Source: Sulfurimonas sp. (GTDB taxonomy: Bacteria; Campylobacterota; Campylobacteria; Campylobacterales; Sulfurimonadaceae). Taken from it: a stretch of DNA of 64,000 nt. Location: positions 1 to 64,000 of the forward strand of contig PPDH01000003.1 of the NCBI GenBank assembly GCA_002899765.1, in the 5' to 3' direction. Of this stretch, positions 20,175 through 31,838 are shown piece after piece. A program made the translations under genes and the position numbers. How positions within the stretch are numbered: position 1 is the first letter of the stretch; each line of letters opens with the position of its first letter. The notes beneath the pieces were generated by a model. The model saw only the letters and a list, made by a program, of their open reading frames with translations, made no database searches and was not told the DNA's origin.

Positions 20175-22055
20175 GTGGTTAGTGAACTTGAAGTTACCAG
20201 AGTGTATGTAGCTACGTTTAATCGTGCTCCTGATGCGGCGGGGCTTGCTTACTGGGTTAATGACTCTTTTGAGGGCAATGCTGCGATTGAGCAGATTGCG
20301 CAGAGTTTTTTTGATAGTGCGGAGGCGCAGAGTATTTACGTACCTAGTTTGAGTGTTGCTCAGAGGGTCTCTTTGGCATATCTTAACCTTTTTGGCAGAG
20401 AAGCTGACGCGGAAGGGCTTGCTTACTGGGTAGATGAGATAGATAATGGACGTGTCTCTCAAAGCAGCATGATACTCGCACTTGTAAACGGTGCGCAAGA
20501 CAGCGTATATGGAATGGATGCAACTACGCTTGCTAACAAAAGTGAAGTGGGGCTTTACTATGCGCAAAGCTCTCTTGATGATGTTGCGGCTGCTTATGAG
20601 GTGATGGAGGGGGTTACATCGCTGCAGAGTAGTGTGAGTGAGGCTAAGGCGGTAGTAGATTGCCGCGCTTCGCTCGCAATGACGGAAGAGGCTTCGCTCA
20701 CAATGACGGAGGACAGTCATTGCGAGGCTTTAGCCGCGGCAATCTCAATAACGGAAGAGGCGCAAAACAGAAGCGTGACAATAGATGATGTTTTTACTTA
20801 TGATGCTGCTGAAGTTGACGAGTATATAGATGCACTTTATTCATTAAGCAGTTGGAGTAGTTCAGTTGTGACTTACAGCTTTAACGATACTATCCCCTCC
20901 TCTTACTACAGTTTTTACGATAATAGTTTGACATACGGATGGAGCGCACTTAACACTCTGCAAAGAGAAGCGGTTAGAGATGTATTTGAAATGCTTGAGA
21001 CAATCGTGGATGTAGAGTTTGTAGAGGTAGAGAGCGGCGGTGATATGCAGTACAACATCACCTATCAAGAGGCAAGTTCCGGGTTTGCTTTTTACCCAGG
21101 CGGCAGTGAGTTCATGGGCGACGTTTTTTTAGGAAGCGTGTTTAACACAAACCCTCAAGAGTACGGTGTAGCCGTAGGTGAGTACGGCTGGAGCACTATA
21201 GTACATGAGACGGGGCATGCGCTAGGACTTAAGCACCCTTTTGAGGGTTACTACACGCTTGATGATGAGCTTGACAATTTTGCGCACAGTGTCATGTCTT
21301 ACGATACGGGAATGACACTTCTGGCATTGACTTATATAGAAGGTCTGGAATTTGGAGTGAGCTTTGAGTGGGTAAATCCTGAGTCTTACTCCGTTTATGA
21401 TATTTTGACACTACAAGAGATTTACGGCGCAAGTCTTAATAGCAGCAGTGAGGATAATATATATAGTATAGAATTTGGGGAGCTTAAGACCATCTGGGAT
21501 AGCGGCGGAGTGGATACGCTTGATTTCTCGCGAAGTGCGGGGAGTGTTTTTTTGGATATGCAAGACGGGAGCGTCAATACGGTAGGATACATAAGTATAG
21601 AGAATCAGATAGATGCTTTTGTGGAAGAGCTTGAGGATACCCGGATATTCGGACAAGAGAGCTGGGTAAGTGAGAGTTTTTACACTTATGAGACGTCGCT
21701 TTATACAGGAGAGGACAACTTCGCTATAGCCTACGGCACGGTAATAGAAAATCTTGTGAGCGGAGATTTTGATGACGTGATTTTTGATAATGAGGTAGAT
21801 AATATAATCCTTCTTGGCAAAGGTAATGACAAAGTTTATCTTTATGGCGGCTGGGATTATGTAGACGGTGCAGACGGCTATGACACGGTTTACTTTGATG
21901 CGCTGCTTTATGATGTAGAGTTTGAGAAAATCTCCGCAGATGAGTATCTTTTTGTAGGAGATAACTTTGCAGCGACGCTTGTGGGAGTAGAGAGCGTTGT
22001 TTTTAGTGACGGGGTTGTTAAAGAGATAGGATACTTTGATCAGACCTTTGTGTAG
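20175..22055 (+). CDS. DUF4214 + M10 (serralysin-like) zinc metalloprotease, putative type I secretion substrate
   Basis: DUF4214 repeats VYVATFNRAPDAAGLAYWV and LAYLNLFGREADAEGLAYWV; HETGHALGLKHPF (HExxHxxGxxH) with Met-turn HSVMSYDTG; degenerate RTX-like C-terminus. Confidence 0.88.
   Translation: MVSELEVTRVYVATFNRAPDAAGLAYWVNDSFEGNAAIEQIAQSFFDSAEAQSIYVPSLSVAQRVSLAYLNLFGREADAEGLAYWVDEIDNGRVSQSSMILALVNGAQDSVYGMDATTLANKSEVGLYYAQSSLDDVAAAYEVMEGVTSLQSSVSEAKAVVDCRASLAMTEEASLTMTEDSHCEALAAAISITEEAQNRSVTIDDVFTYDAAEVDEYIDALYSLSSWSSSVVTYSFNDTIPSSYYSFYDNSLTYGWSALNTLQREAVRDVFEMLETIVDVEFVEVESGGDMQYNITYQEASSGFAFYPGGSEFMGDVFLGSVFNTNPQEYGVAVGEYGWSTIVHETGHALGLKHPFEGYYTLDDELDNFAHSVMSYDTGMTLLALTYIEGLEFGVSFEWVNPESYSVYDILTLQEIYGASLNSSSEDNIYSIEFGELKTIWDSGGVDTLDFSRSAGSVFLDMQDGSVNTVGYISIENQIDAFVEELEDTRIFGQESWVSESFYTYETSLYTGEDNFAIAYGTVIENLVSGDFDDVIFDNEVDNIILLGKGNDKVYLYGGWDYVDGADGYDTVYFDALLYDVEFEKISADEYLFVGDNFAATLVGVESVVFSDGVVKEIGYFDQTFV
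20658..20756. repeat. REP-like repeat inserted in frame inside the protease CDS (about 99 bp)
   Basis: agattgccgcgcttcgctcgcaatgacggaagaggcttcgctcacaatgacggaggacagtcattgcgaggctttagccgcggcaatctcaataacgg, encoding DCRASLAMTEEASLTMTEDSHCEALAAAISITEE. Confidence 0.92.
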
Positions 22056-22072
22056 TTGTTGTAGCTATTTTA

Positions 22073-22272
22073 GATTGCCGCGCTTCGCTCGCAATGACGG
22101 AAAAGGTTCGCTTGCAATGACGGAGTGGCTTGTCATTGCGAGGCTTTAGCCGTGGCAATCTCAATGACGGATGTGTCATTGCGAGGAACGGAGTGACGCG
22201 GCAGTCTGGAGTGGCAAGAGATTGCCGCGCTTCGCTCGCAATGACTAAAGGGCAGTCTGAGATGGCAAGCGG
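22073..22272. repeat. REP-like repeat cluster
   Basis: agattgccgcgcttcgctcgcaatgacgg...gtcattgcgaggctttagccgtggcaatctc...gtcattgcgaggaacggagtgacgcggcagtctggagtggcaagagattgccgcgcttcgctcgcaatgac. Confidence 0.9.
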
Positions 22273-22557
22273 TTATAACAGCTCATCATAAATATCCTTC
22301 CATGTCGGGTTTAAAGATTCTATGAGGGCAACTTTCTTTAATCTGCTTCCTGCTTTTAGTTGTTTTTCTCTCGTGATTGCATCTTCTATGGAGTCAAAAA
22401 TCTCATAATAGACTAGACTTTTTATATTGTACTTTGTAGTAAATCCTTTTGTAATATTGTTTTTATGTTCATAAATGCGCTTAATCAAATCGCTTGTAAC
22501 ACCTACATAAAGTGTTTTTGAGTTGTTTGAGAGTATGTAAATATAACCTTTTTTCAT
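22273..22557 (-). CDS. GIY-YIG nuclease-domain protein
   Basis: KGYIYILSNNSKTLYVGVTSDLIKRIYEHKN...YYEIFDSIEDAITREKQLKAGSRLKKVALIESLNPTWKDI. Confidence 0.9.
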   Translation of the reverse strand: MKKGYIYILSNNSKTLYVGVTSDLIKRIYEHKNNITKGFTTKYNIKSLVYYEIFDSIEDAITREKQLKAGSRLKKVALIESLNPTWKDIYDELL

Positions 22558-22593
22558 ATGTTACTATAACTTTTGTTTTGTTAATTTTGGCTT

Positions 22594-22662
22594 TAGATTG
22601 CCGCGCTTCGCTCGCAATGACGGAAAGGGTGAGATTGCCGCGCTTCGCTCGCAATGACATGG
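22594..22662. repeat. REP-like repeats (two copies)
   Basis: agattgccgcgcttcgctcgcaatgacggaaagggtgagattgccgcgcttcgctcgcaatgac. Confidence 0.9.
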
Positions 22663-22774
22663 AGATGACTATGACACCTATTTAAAAATGATAAAATGGT
22701 GTCGGAGTCATTTAATCGCCTCTTAAGTTTTATTTGCTTACAATTCAGTTTGAAAACAATATTAAGGAACTGAT

Positions 22775-23456
22775 TTGGCGCGAAAAGTTAGGATTTTTGT
22801 TAAAGACTCTTCACAACATGTGATACTAAAGAGTTTGGATAAACTTGCTATTTTTCAAGACGAATCAGACTACATGGCGTTTGCGGACATCTTGCGGGAG
22901 TCTAGTTCAAACAGCGCTCTGGCTGTTCATGCTTATGTTTTGATGCCGCACTTTTTTGAATTTTTGGCTACGCCTTCAAATGAAGATGCTTTGTCAAAGT
23001 TTATGCAGAGTCTGGGCAGAAAATATGTCGGCTACTTTAACAAAAAGTACAATCGCGTAGGAACTATTTTCGAGGGCAGATATAAATCTTCTCTTGTATA
23101 GGATGAGAGATATCTTTTTGACGTGATGCGCTACATAGAGAAACTTGCGCCAAAAGGACATCCCTTTAGCAGCATTCATAAAAATCTCTACGGCAAAAAA
23201 GATGAAATCGTCTCTTATCATGATTTGTACAAAAAGCTTGGATTTACAGACGAGCAGAGGGTAGAAAAATATGGTGAGTTATTTAACTCTGATGCAGATA
23301 ATGCCAAAGAGAGTTTTATAAAAAGATGTTTAGAAAAACAGAGTGTGACGGGCAGCGAGGATTTTGTAAAAAATCTTGAAAAAATTGTGGGAATTTCTCT
23401 AACTCTAAAAGAGAGAGGACGACCTAAAAAAGAAGATAAAGAAAAAGGAAAAAAAA
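22775..23456 (+). pseudogene. RAYT-related (Transposase_17-like) protein with lost HUH motif, interrupted by TAG (23099-23101); frame continues into sapC
   Basis: MARKVRIFVKDSSQHVILKSL...HAYVLMPHFFEFLATPSNEDALSKFMQSLGRKYVGYFNKKYNRVGTIFEGRYKSSLV*DERYLFDVMRYIEKLAPKGHP...GSEDFVKNLEKIVGISLTLKERGRPKK. Confidence 0.8.
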
Positions 23457-24160
23457 TGTATAAAAATTTAGTAATATTGGACAAAGAGAAACACAAAGAG
23501 CTTAAGATAAGCCCTTTAGAGGACCTTAACTTTGCAAAGAGCGCGGCGTATATCCCTATTTTGGCAAATGAAGTAGCACAAGTCGGTGCGGCGTTTCCAG
23601 TGGTGTTTACGGCAGGAGAGACTCCTGAGATAATGGCAATCGTATCTTTGGGAGCTGAGAGTCTGGCAATCCGTGAAGATGGAAAGTGGATAACTTCTTA
23701 TGTTCCTTCATACTTAAGAAAATACCCTTTTTCTTTGGCAAGCACGAAAGAAAATCCTAACCAAAAAGTTATTATTATAGATGAAGACTCATCTCTTTTT
23801 TCAAAATCAAAAGGCAGACAGCTTTTTAAAAAAGACGGTGAAAAATCAGAAACCCTAGAGCATGCCATAAATTTCTTAACATCACATGACAAGCAAATGA
23901 GTGTTACTTTAAATGTTGCAAAACTAATCGCACAAAGCGGAATCCTTGAAGAGAGAGAGATATCCGTGGGCGAAGGTGAAGAGAAAAAAGTGTTGGTTAA
24001 CGGGTTTAAAGTAGTTAACAAAGAAAAGCTTAATGCACTAAGTGATGATATCTTAGCCGACTGGGTAAGAAAGGGAATCATGACTATGATAGATGCGCAT
24101 CTGAAATCATTGGAAAATATTCAGACTCTTTTTGAGATAGCGCAAAAAAGACAGAGCTGA
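23457..24160 (+). CDS. sapC: SapC-family protein
   Basis: MYKNLVILDKEKHKELKISPLEDLNFAKSAAYIPILANEVAQVGAAFPVVFTAG...; RBS aaaaagga before ATG 23457; no stop separates it from the upstream RAYT-like frame. Confidence 0.82.
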
Positions 24161-24163
24161 TTC

Positions 24164-24375
24164 GCAATGACGAAAATAGTCACTGTGAGGAACGGAGTGA
24201 CGCGGCAGTCTGAAGTGGCAAGAGATTGCCGCGCTTCGCTCGCAATGACGGATATGTCACTGCGAGGAGTGAAACGACGCGGCAGTCTGGAGTGACAAGA
24301 GATTGCCGCGCTTCGCTCGCAATGACGGGGAATGCTTTGCCTCCTCGCAATGACAGAAAACGTCGCAATGACAAT
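24164..24375. repeat. REP-like repeat cluster between sapC and the T1SS ABC gene
   Basis: gtcactgtgaggaacggagtgacgcggcagtctgaagtggcaagagattgccgcgcttcgctcgcaatgacgg and further copies. Confidence 0.9.
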
Positions 24376-24408
24376 GACGTGAGATAGTAAATAGTAAAAA
24401 GGAATTTA

Positions 24409-26217
24409 ATGGCAAATAGACCATCAAAAGCACAAAACAAAAAAGTATCGGAACTGCGAGAAGCTATACTGAAATCGAAGAAATCATTTATAATAGTAGG
24501 TTTTTTTAGTTTGTTTATAAACATTCTTATGCTTGTTCCGCCTCTTTACATGTTACAGCTTTATGACAGAGTTTTGGCGAGCAGAAGTGAAGACACTCTT
24601 ATCATGTTAACACTGATAGTCGTTTTCATGTTTCTAATCATGGCACTTTTAGAAATCGTGAGGTCGCGCGTACTTGTAAAAGTCGGAAATAAGCTTGACA
24701 GCCTGCTTAGTCAAAGAGTTTTTGACTCTGTATTTGAGCTTGCGCAAAAGTATCCCGGAAAAGCTTCGTCTATGCCTCTAAACGACCTCACGCAGGTGAG
24801 ACAGTTTATGACGGGGAACGGGCTTTTTGCATTTTTTGATGCGCCTTGGATTGTCATCTACATAGCTGTTTTATTTATGTTTCACCCTATATTTGGATAT
24901 TTTGCCATATTTGCGGCGATTGTTCTGGTCGCTCTTACGATTATAAATGAGTACTCGACAAAACAAAAGCTTGCCGAAGCTAATGCACTCAGCCGTTCAT
25001 CAAGCGCATTTGTCGATTCAAATCTAAGAAACGCAGATATTGTACATGCTATGGGTATGAAAGAGAGTATCCGTAAGATTTGGGAAGAGCGTTATTTCGG
25101 TTTTTTAAATGCACAAAATGACGCAAGTAACAGTGCGGGAGTTTTTTCAAATGTCTCAAAAAGCCTAAGAATGCTATTTCAGTCACTTATACTTGGTATA
25201 GGTGCTTACTTGGCTATTAGCATGGAGCTGACTCCCGGAATGATGATTGCGGGTTCTATCATCATGGGCAGGGCTTTAGCACCTTTGGATCTTATTATAG
25301 GCAGCTGGAAAGGTTTTAGCAGTGCCAGAGCTTCTTACCAAAAACTGGAAGGTCTTCTTGAGGAGTTCCCAAAATATAAAGAGTATATGCAGCTTCCTGC
25401 CCCAATGGGAGAAGTTTTACTCGAAAGTGCGGTTGTCGTTCCTCCCGGTGCGCAGCAGCCATCACTTAGAGGTATATCCATGCTGATTCAAAAAGGTGAT
25501 GTTGTGGGCATCATCGGACCGAGTGCTGCGGGTAAATCATCACTTGCCAGAGTAATTTTGGGTCTTTGGCCGTTGGCTGCGGGTAAAGCAAGGCTTGATA
25601 AAGCGGATATCTATCAGTGGGATAAACATGATTTGGGGCAGTACATCGGCTACCTGCCACAAGACATAGAGCTGTTTGAGGGAACTATCTCTCAAAACAT
25701 CGCAAGATTCGGCGAGGTAGACTCTCAAAAAGTCGTAGATGCTGCACAAAGAGCGGGTGTTCATGAGATGATACTTAGACTTCCTGATGGCTATGACACC
25801 AAAATCGGCGCAGGCGGCGCAACTCTCTCAGGCGGGCATAGACAAAGAGTCGGACTTGCAAGAGCGATTTACAACAATCCCGTTTTAGTGGTTTTAGATG
25901 AGCCTAACTCAAATCTTGATGATGTCGGAGAAGCAGGACTTGTAAATGCCATCAACTACTTAAAGCAGATAGGCTCTACGGTAGTGATTATCACGCATAG
26001 ACCAAGCATCCTTCAAGTAACAAACAAGCTCGCAGTTATAAAGCAAGGTGCGCTTGAGCTTTACGGAAACACTAATGACGTTTTAGCGCAGCTATCTAAA
26101 AATGCACAGCAAGCGCAAGCACAAACGGCGCAAAATACTCCTAGTACGAAAAGCCAGCCGTCACAAAATGCACCTAAAATATCACTCAGCAAGCCTGAAA
26201 ATGAAGGAAAACTATGA
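24409..26217 (+). CDS. Type I secretion ABC permease/ATPase (PrtD/SapD-like)
   Basis: VPPLYMLQLYDRVLASRSEDTLIMLT; Walker A GIIGPSAAGKSSLAR; LSGGHRQRVGLARAIYNNPVLVVLDEPNSNLD. Confidence 0.94.
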   Translation: MANRPSKAQNKKVSELREAILKSKKSFIIVGFFSLFINILMLVPPLYMLQLYDRVLASRSEDTLIMLTLIVVFMFLIMALLEIVRSRVLVKVGNKLDSLLSQRVFDSVFELAQKYPGKASSMPLNDLTQVRQFMTGNGLFAFFDAPWIVIYIAVLFMFHPIFGYFAIFAAIVLVALTIINEYSTKQKLAEANALSRSSSAFVDSNLRNADIVHAMGMKESIRKIWEERYFGFLNAQNDASNSAGVFSNVSKSLRMLFQSLILGIGAYLAISMELTPGMMIAGSIIMGRALAPLDLIIGSWKGFSSARASYQKLEGLLEEFPKYKEYMQLPAPMGEVLLESAVVVPPGAQQPSLRGISMLIQKGDVVGIIGPSAAGKSSLARVILGLWPLAAGKARLDKADIYQWDKHDLGQYIGYLPQDIELFEGTISQNIARFGEVDSQKVVDAAQRAGVHEMILRLPDGYDTKIGAGGATLSGGHRQRVGLARAIYNNPVLVVLDEPNSNLDDVGEAGLVNAINYLKQIGSTVVIITHRPSILQVTNKLAVIKQGALELYGNTNDVLAQLSKNAQQAQAQTAQNTPSTKSQPSQNAPKISLSKPENEGKL

Positions 26218-27486
26218 GCGTAGAACAAGAGATAAAGATGCCTTCTACAGATGACTCTAAGGTTATAGGTTTTGGTTTGGCAGTCGTTTTTTTACTCTTT
26301 GGAGTATTTGGCGGATGGGCAGCTTTTGCACCGCTTGCAGAATCTTCGGTAGCAATCGGTAAAATTTCGGCTGATTTGGATAAAAAAACACTGCAGCATT
26401 TAGAGGGCGGTGTTATAGAGAGTATACATGTCAAAGACGGTGATGAGGTAAAAAAAGGCGATCTGCTTTTAAAGCTTAGAGATGTTCACATAAAAAGCCA
26501 GTTAGACATCTTCAAAACACAGTATGACGACGCTTCGGCGCTTTATGCCAGACTTGTAGCGCAAAGAGATAACAAAAATAGCGTTGTCTATCCTGATGAG
26601 CTGCAAAACGAGAGCATAAAAAAAGAGCAAAACAACATCTTTTATGAGACAAAAAAGAGTATAGAAGATGAGAAAATTATCTCTCAAAACAGAGTTGTAC
26701 AGTTACAAAATCAGATAGAGGGTTTAAACTCTCTTATGGAGGCGAAAAAATCCAGACTAGCGTCCATTAAAGAGGAGATTTTAGAGTGGGAAGACCTTTA
26801 TAGACAAAAGCTCGTAGACAAACTTAAAATCAGAGAGTTAAGCAGAGAACAAAACAGTATTGAGGGTGATATCTCTCAAACTGCATCAGAAATAGCAAAA
26901 CTCAGCGAAGCCATCAATGAGACGAAAAATCAGCAGCTCCTTAGAGAAAAAGAGTTTACAAAAGAGACACTGGGCGAGCTTGTAAAAGCAAAATATATGC
27001 TTTTTGATCTTAAGTCAAAAATAGTTTCGGTTGAAGATACGCTGCTAAGAACAAATATCGTCGCACCGATTGACGGTACTGTTGTCGGTTTGAGTCTGCA
27101 CACGGTCGGCGGTGTAGTATCTCCCGGTAGAGATATTTTACAAATCGTTCCACAGGATTCAAAACTCATTGTTGTGGCGCAAGTACAGACATCAGATGTC
27201 GACAAGGTTAAAGTCGGACTTATGGCAGACATAAGATTTTCAGCTTTTAACGTACAAAAAGCTCATGTCGTAGAGGGAAGAGTCGTACATGTCTCGGCTG
27301 ACAGCTTTATGGATGAGAAGAGCGGAATGCCTTACTATGAAGCAAAAATCGAAGTGACGAAAAACGGTGAAGTGCAGCTTGTAGATTATGGATTTGAGCT
27401 GGTATCGGGTATGCCTGCAGAGGTTATTATAAAGACCTCAGAGAGAACGGTGCTTAGTTATTTGGTAAAACCGTTTACGGATATGA

Positions 27487-27512
<26 letters not shown>
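26214..27512 (+). CDS. HlyD-family periplasmic adaptor (PrtE/SapE-like)
   Basis: FGGWAAFAPLAESSVAIGKISADLDKKTLQHLEGGVIESIHVKDGDEVKKGDLLL; 4-nt overlap with ABC gene. Confidence 0.93.
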
Positions 27513-29855
<2,343 letters not shown>

Positions 29856-29858
29856 AGC

Positions 29859-30737
29859 ATGAAGAAAGTTCTTATAACTGGCATAGACAGCTTTAGCGGT
29901 ACTCATCTATCGTCATATCTTGTAAATGCAGGTTATGACGTTTATGGAACTTCTCTATTTGAGTGCGGAGATAAAAAGTACAAATGCGATATCACTAAAA
30001 AAGAGGATATCATCGCTGTACTTAAAAGCTCTAAACCCGACTACCTTATCCACCTCAGCGGTATCTCTTTTGCAGCTCATGGAGAGAGTGAAGATTTTTA
30101 CAAAGTAAATACTATAGGCACTATAAATATACTTGAGAGTTTTATAGAACTGAAAATGAGTCCTAAAAAGATAATCCTTGCAAGCAGTGCCACAGTTTAC
30201 GGCAATCAAGGCTTGGAAGTTCTTGACGAATCACTCTGCGCAAAACCGACAAACCATTACGGTGTGAGTAAATACGCTATGGAGTGTCTCTCATCAGAGT
30301 ATTTTGGAAAGTTAAATATAATCATCACAAGACCGTTTAACTATACGGGCATAAACCAGCAGGAGCACTTCCTCATCCCAAAAATCGTAAAACATTTTAA
30401 AGAAAAGAGGCAAACTATAGAGCTGGGCAACATACATGTAAGCCGTGAGTTTAACGATGTCTCTTATGTATGCGAAATATACAAAAAACTGCTCGAATCT
30501 TCTGCGGTTTCCGAAGTTGTAAATATAGCCTCAAGCAGAGGCATAAAACTCTTGGACGTTATAGAGATGATACAAGAGATAGCGGGTTATAAGATAGAGG
30601 TGAAAATCAATCCTGCCTTTGTAAGAGAGGGTGAGATAAAAACACTCACAGGCTCATGTGAGAAGCTTTTTGGACTTATCGGCAAAGTAGAACAAAAAGA
30701 GTTTAAAGAGACACTGCGAGATATGCTTGAAGCCTAA
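29859..30737 (+). CDS. NAD-dependent epimerase/dehydratase (GDP-6-deoxy-D-mannose reductase-like)
   Basis: KKVLITGIDSFSGTHLSSYLVNAGYDVYGT; ASSATVYG...YGVSKYAME; directly follows gmd. Confidence 0.82.
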   Translation: MKKVLITGIDSFSGTHLSSYLVNAGYDVYGTSLFECGDKKYKCDITKKEDIIAVLKSSKPDYLIHLSGISFAAHGESEDFYKVNTIGTINILESFIELKMSPKKIILASSATVYGNQGLEVLDESLCAKPTNHYGVSKYAMECLSSEYFGKLNIIITRPFNYTGINQQEHFLIPKIVKHFKEKRQTIELGNIHVSREFNDVSYVCEIYKKLLESSAVSEVVNIASSRGIKLLDVIEMIQEIAGYKIEVKINPAFVREGEIKTLTGSCEKLFGLIGKVEQKEFKETLRDMLEA

Positions 30738-31830
30738 AGAGAAAAAAGTAGCAATAGTTCATGACTGGCTTGTGACAAATGCGGGAGCGGAGAAGGTCTT
30801 AAAAGCTTTGATAGACATCTATCCGGGTGCCGATATCTTCTCCATTGTTGATTTTTTAAGTAAGAGCGACAGAGAAGCGGTCATGGGCGGCAGAGAAGCA
30901 AAAACATCCTTTATCCAAAAACTCCCTTTTGCAAAAAAACATTTTAGAAGTTACTTTTTTCTTTTTCCTCTGGCAATAGAGAGCTTTGATTTAAGCGAAT
31001 ATGATTTAATCATCTCATCATCATGGGCGGTTGCAAAAGGGGTGAAGAAGAATGCAGACCAGCTTCATATCTCTTACTGCTATACGCCGATTCGCTATGC
31101 GTGGGATCTTTATGATGAGTATACGGCAAACTTGAGCCAGCCTAAAAAACTTTTTGTTCAAACAACGCTGAGATATATTAGAAGATGGGATATAAAAACG
31201 CTCTATAGAGTCGATCACTTTATAGCGGACTCTATCTTTGTGCAGGAGAGAATCAAAAGAACATACAACAGAGATTCGGTTGTTATCTATCCGCCTGTTG
31301 ATACGCAGAATTTCAGTTACGAGCCGCATAAAGAGGAGTTTTACTTAAGTGCTTCAAGACTTGTTCCTTACAAAAAAACAAAACTGATTGTTGAGGCGTT
31401 TAACGAAATGCCCGAAAAAAAGCTCCTCGTTATAGGACGCGGTGAGGAGTATAAAGCAATAAAAGAGATTGCAAAAGCAAATATTTCGGTGCTTGGTTAT
31501 CAAGAGAGAGATAAATTGATACGCTACATGCAAAAAGCAAAAGCTTTTGTATATGCGGCAATCGAAGACTTTGGCATAGTACCCATTGAAGCTATGTCAT
31601 GTGGAACTCCGGTAATCGCCCTAAGTAAAGGCGGCACTGCAGAGACGGTTACAGACGGTAAAAGCGGGGTGCATTTTCATGAGCAGACAAAAGAGGATAT
31701 CATAGAAGCTGTTTATAGATTTGAGAAGCAGAGTTTTGACTTGGCATCTATCTCAAAAGATGTTCAGGCATATAACACAAAAAGATTTCAAGGCGAGATA
31801 AAAGAGTTTATAAATAGTTTTGAAGTATAA
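30727..31830 (+). CDS. Glycosyltransferase family 4 (GT-B)
   Basis: KVAIVHDWLVTNAGAEKVLKALIDIYPGADIFS; ALSKGGTAETVTDGKSGVHF. Confidence 0.88.
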   Translation: MKPKEKKVAIVHDWLVTNAGAEKVLKALIDIYPGADIFSIVDFLSKSDREAVMGGREAKTSFIQKLPFAKKHFRSYFFLFPLAIESFDLSEYDLIISSSWAVAKGVKKNADQLHISYCYTPIRYAWDLYDEYTANLSQPKKLFVQTTLRYIRRWDIKTLYRVDHFIADSIFVQERIKRTYNRDSVVIYPPVDTQNFSYEPHKEEFYLSASRLVPYKKTKLIVEAFNEMPEKKLLVIGRGEEYKAIKEIAKANISVLGYQERDKLIRYMQKAKAFVYAAIEDFGIVPIEAMSCGTPVIALSKGGTAETVTDGKSGVHFHEQTKEDIIEAVYRFEKQSFDLASISKDVQAYNTKRFQGEIKEFINSFEV

Positions 31831-31838
31831 TCAGCCTC

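Noticed and set aside
19950-20720. 256-aa - strand ORF
   Set aside because: Antisense to the DUF4214-protease start plus REP translation; the + strand gene has clear domains.
22775-24160. A genuine RAYT-SapC fusion protein as the sole product
   Set aside because: SapC has its own RBS and ATG at 23457 and the RAYT part contains a TAG; read-through fusion is possible but not the simplest reading, so it is kept only as a finding to test.
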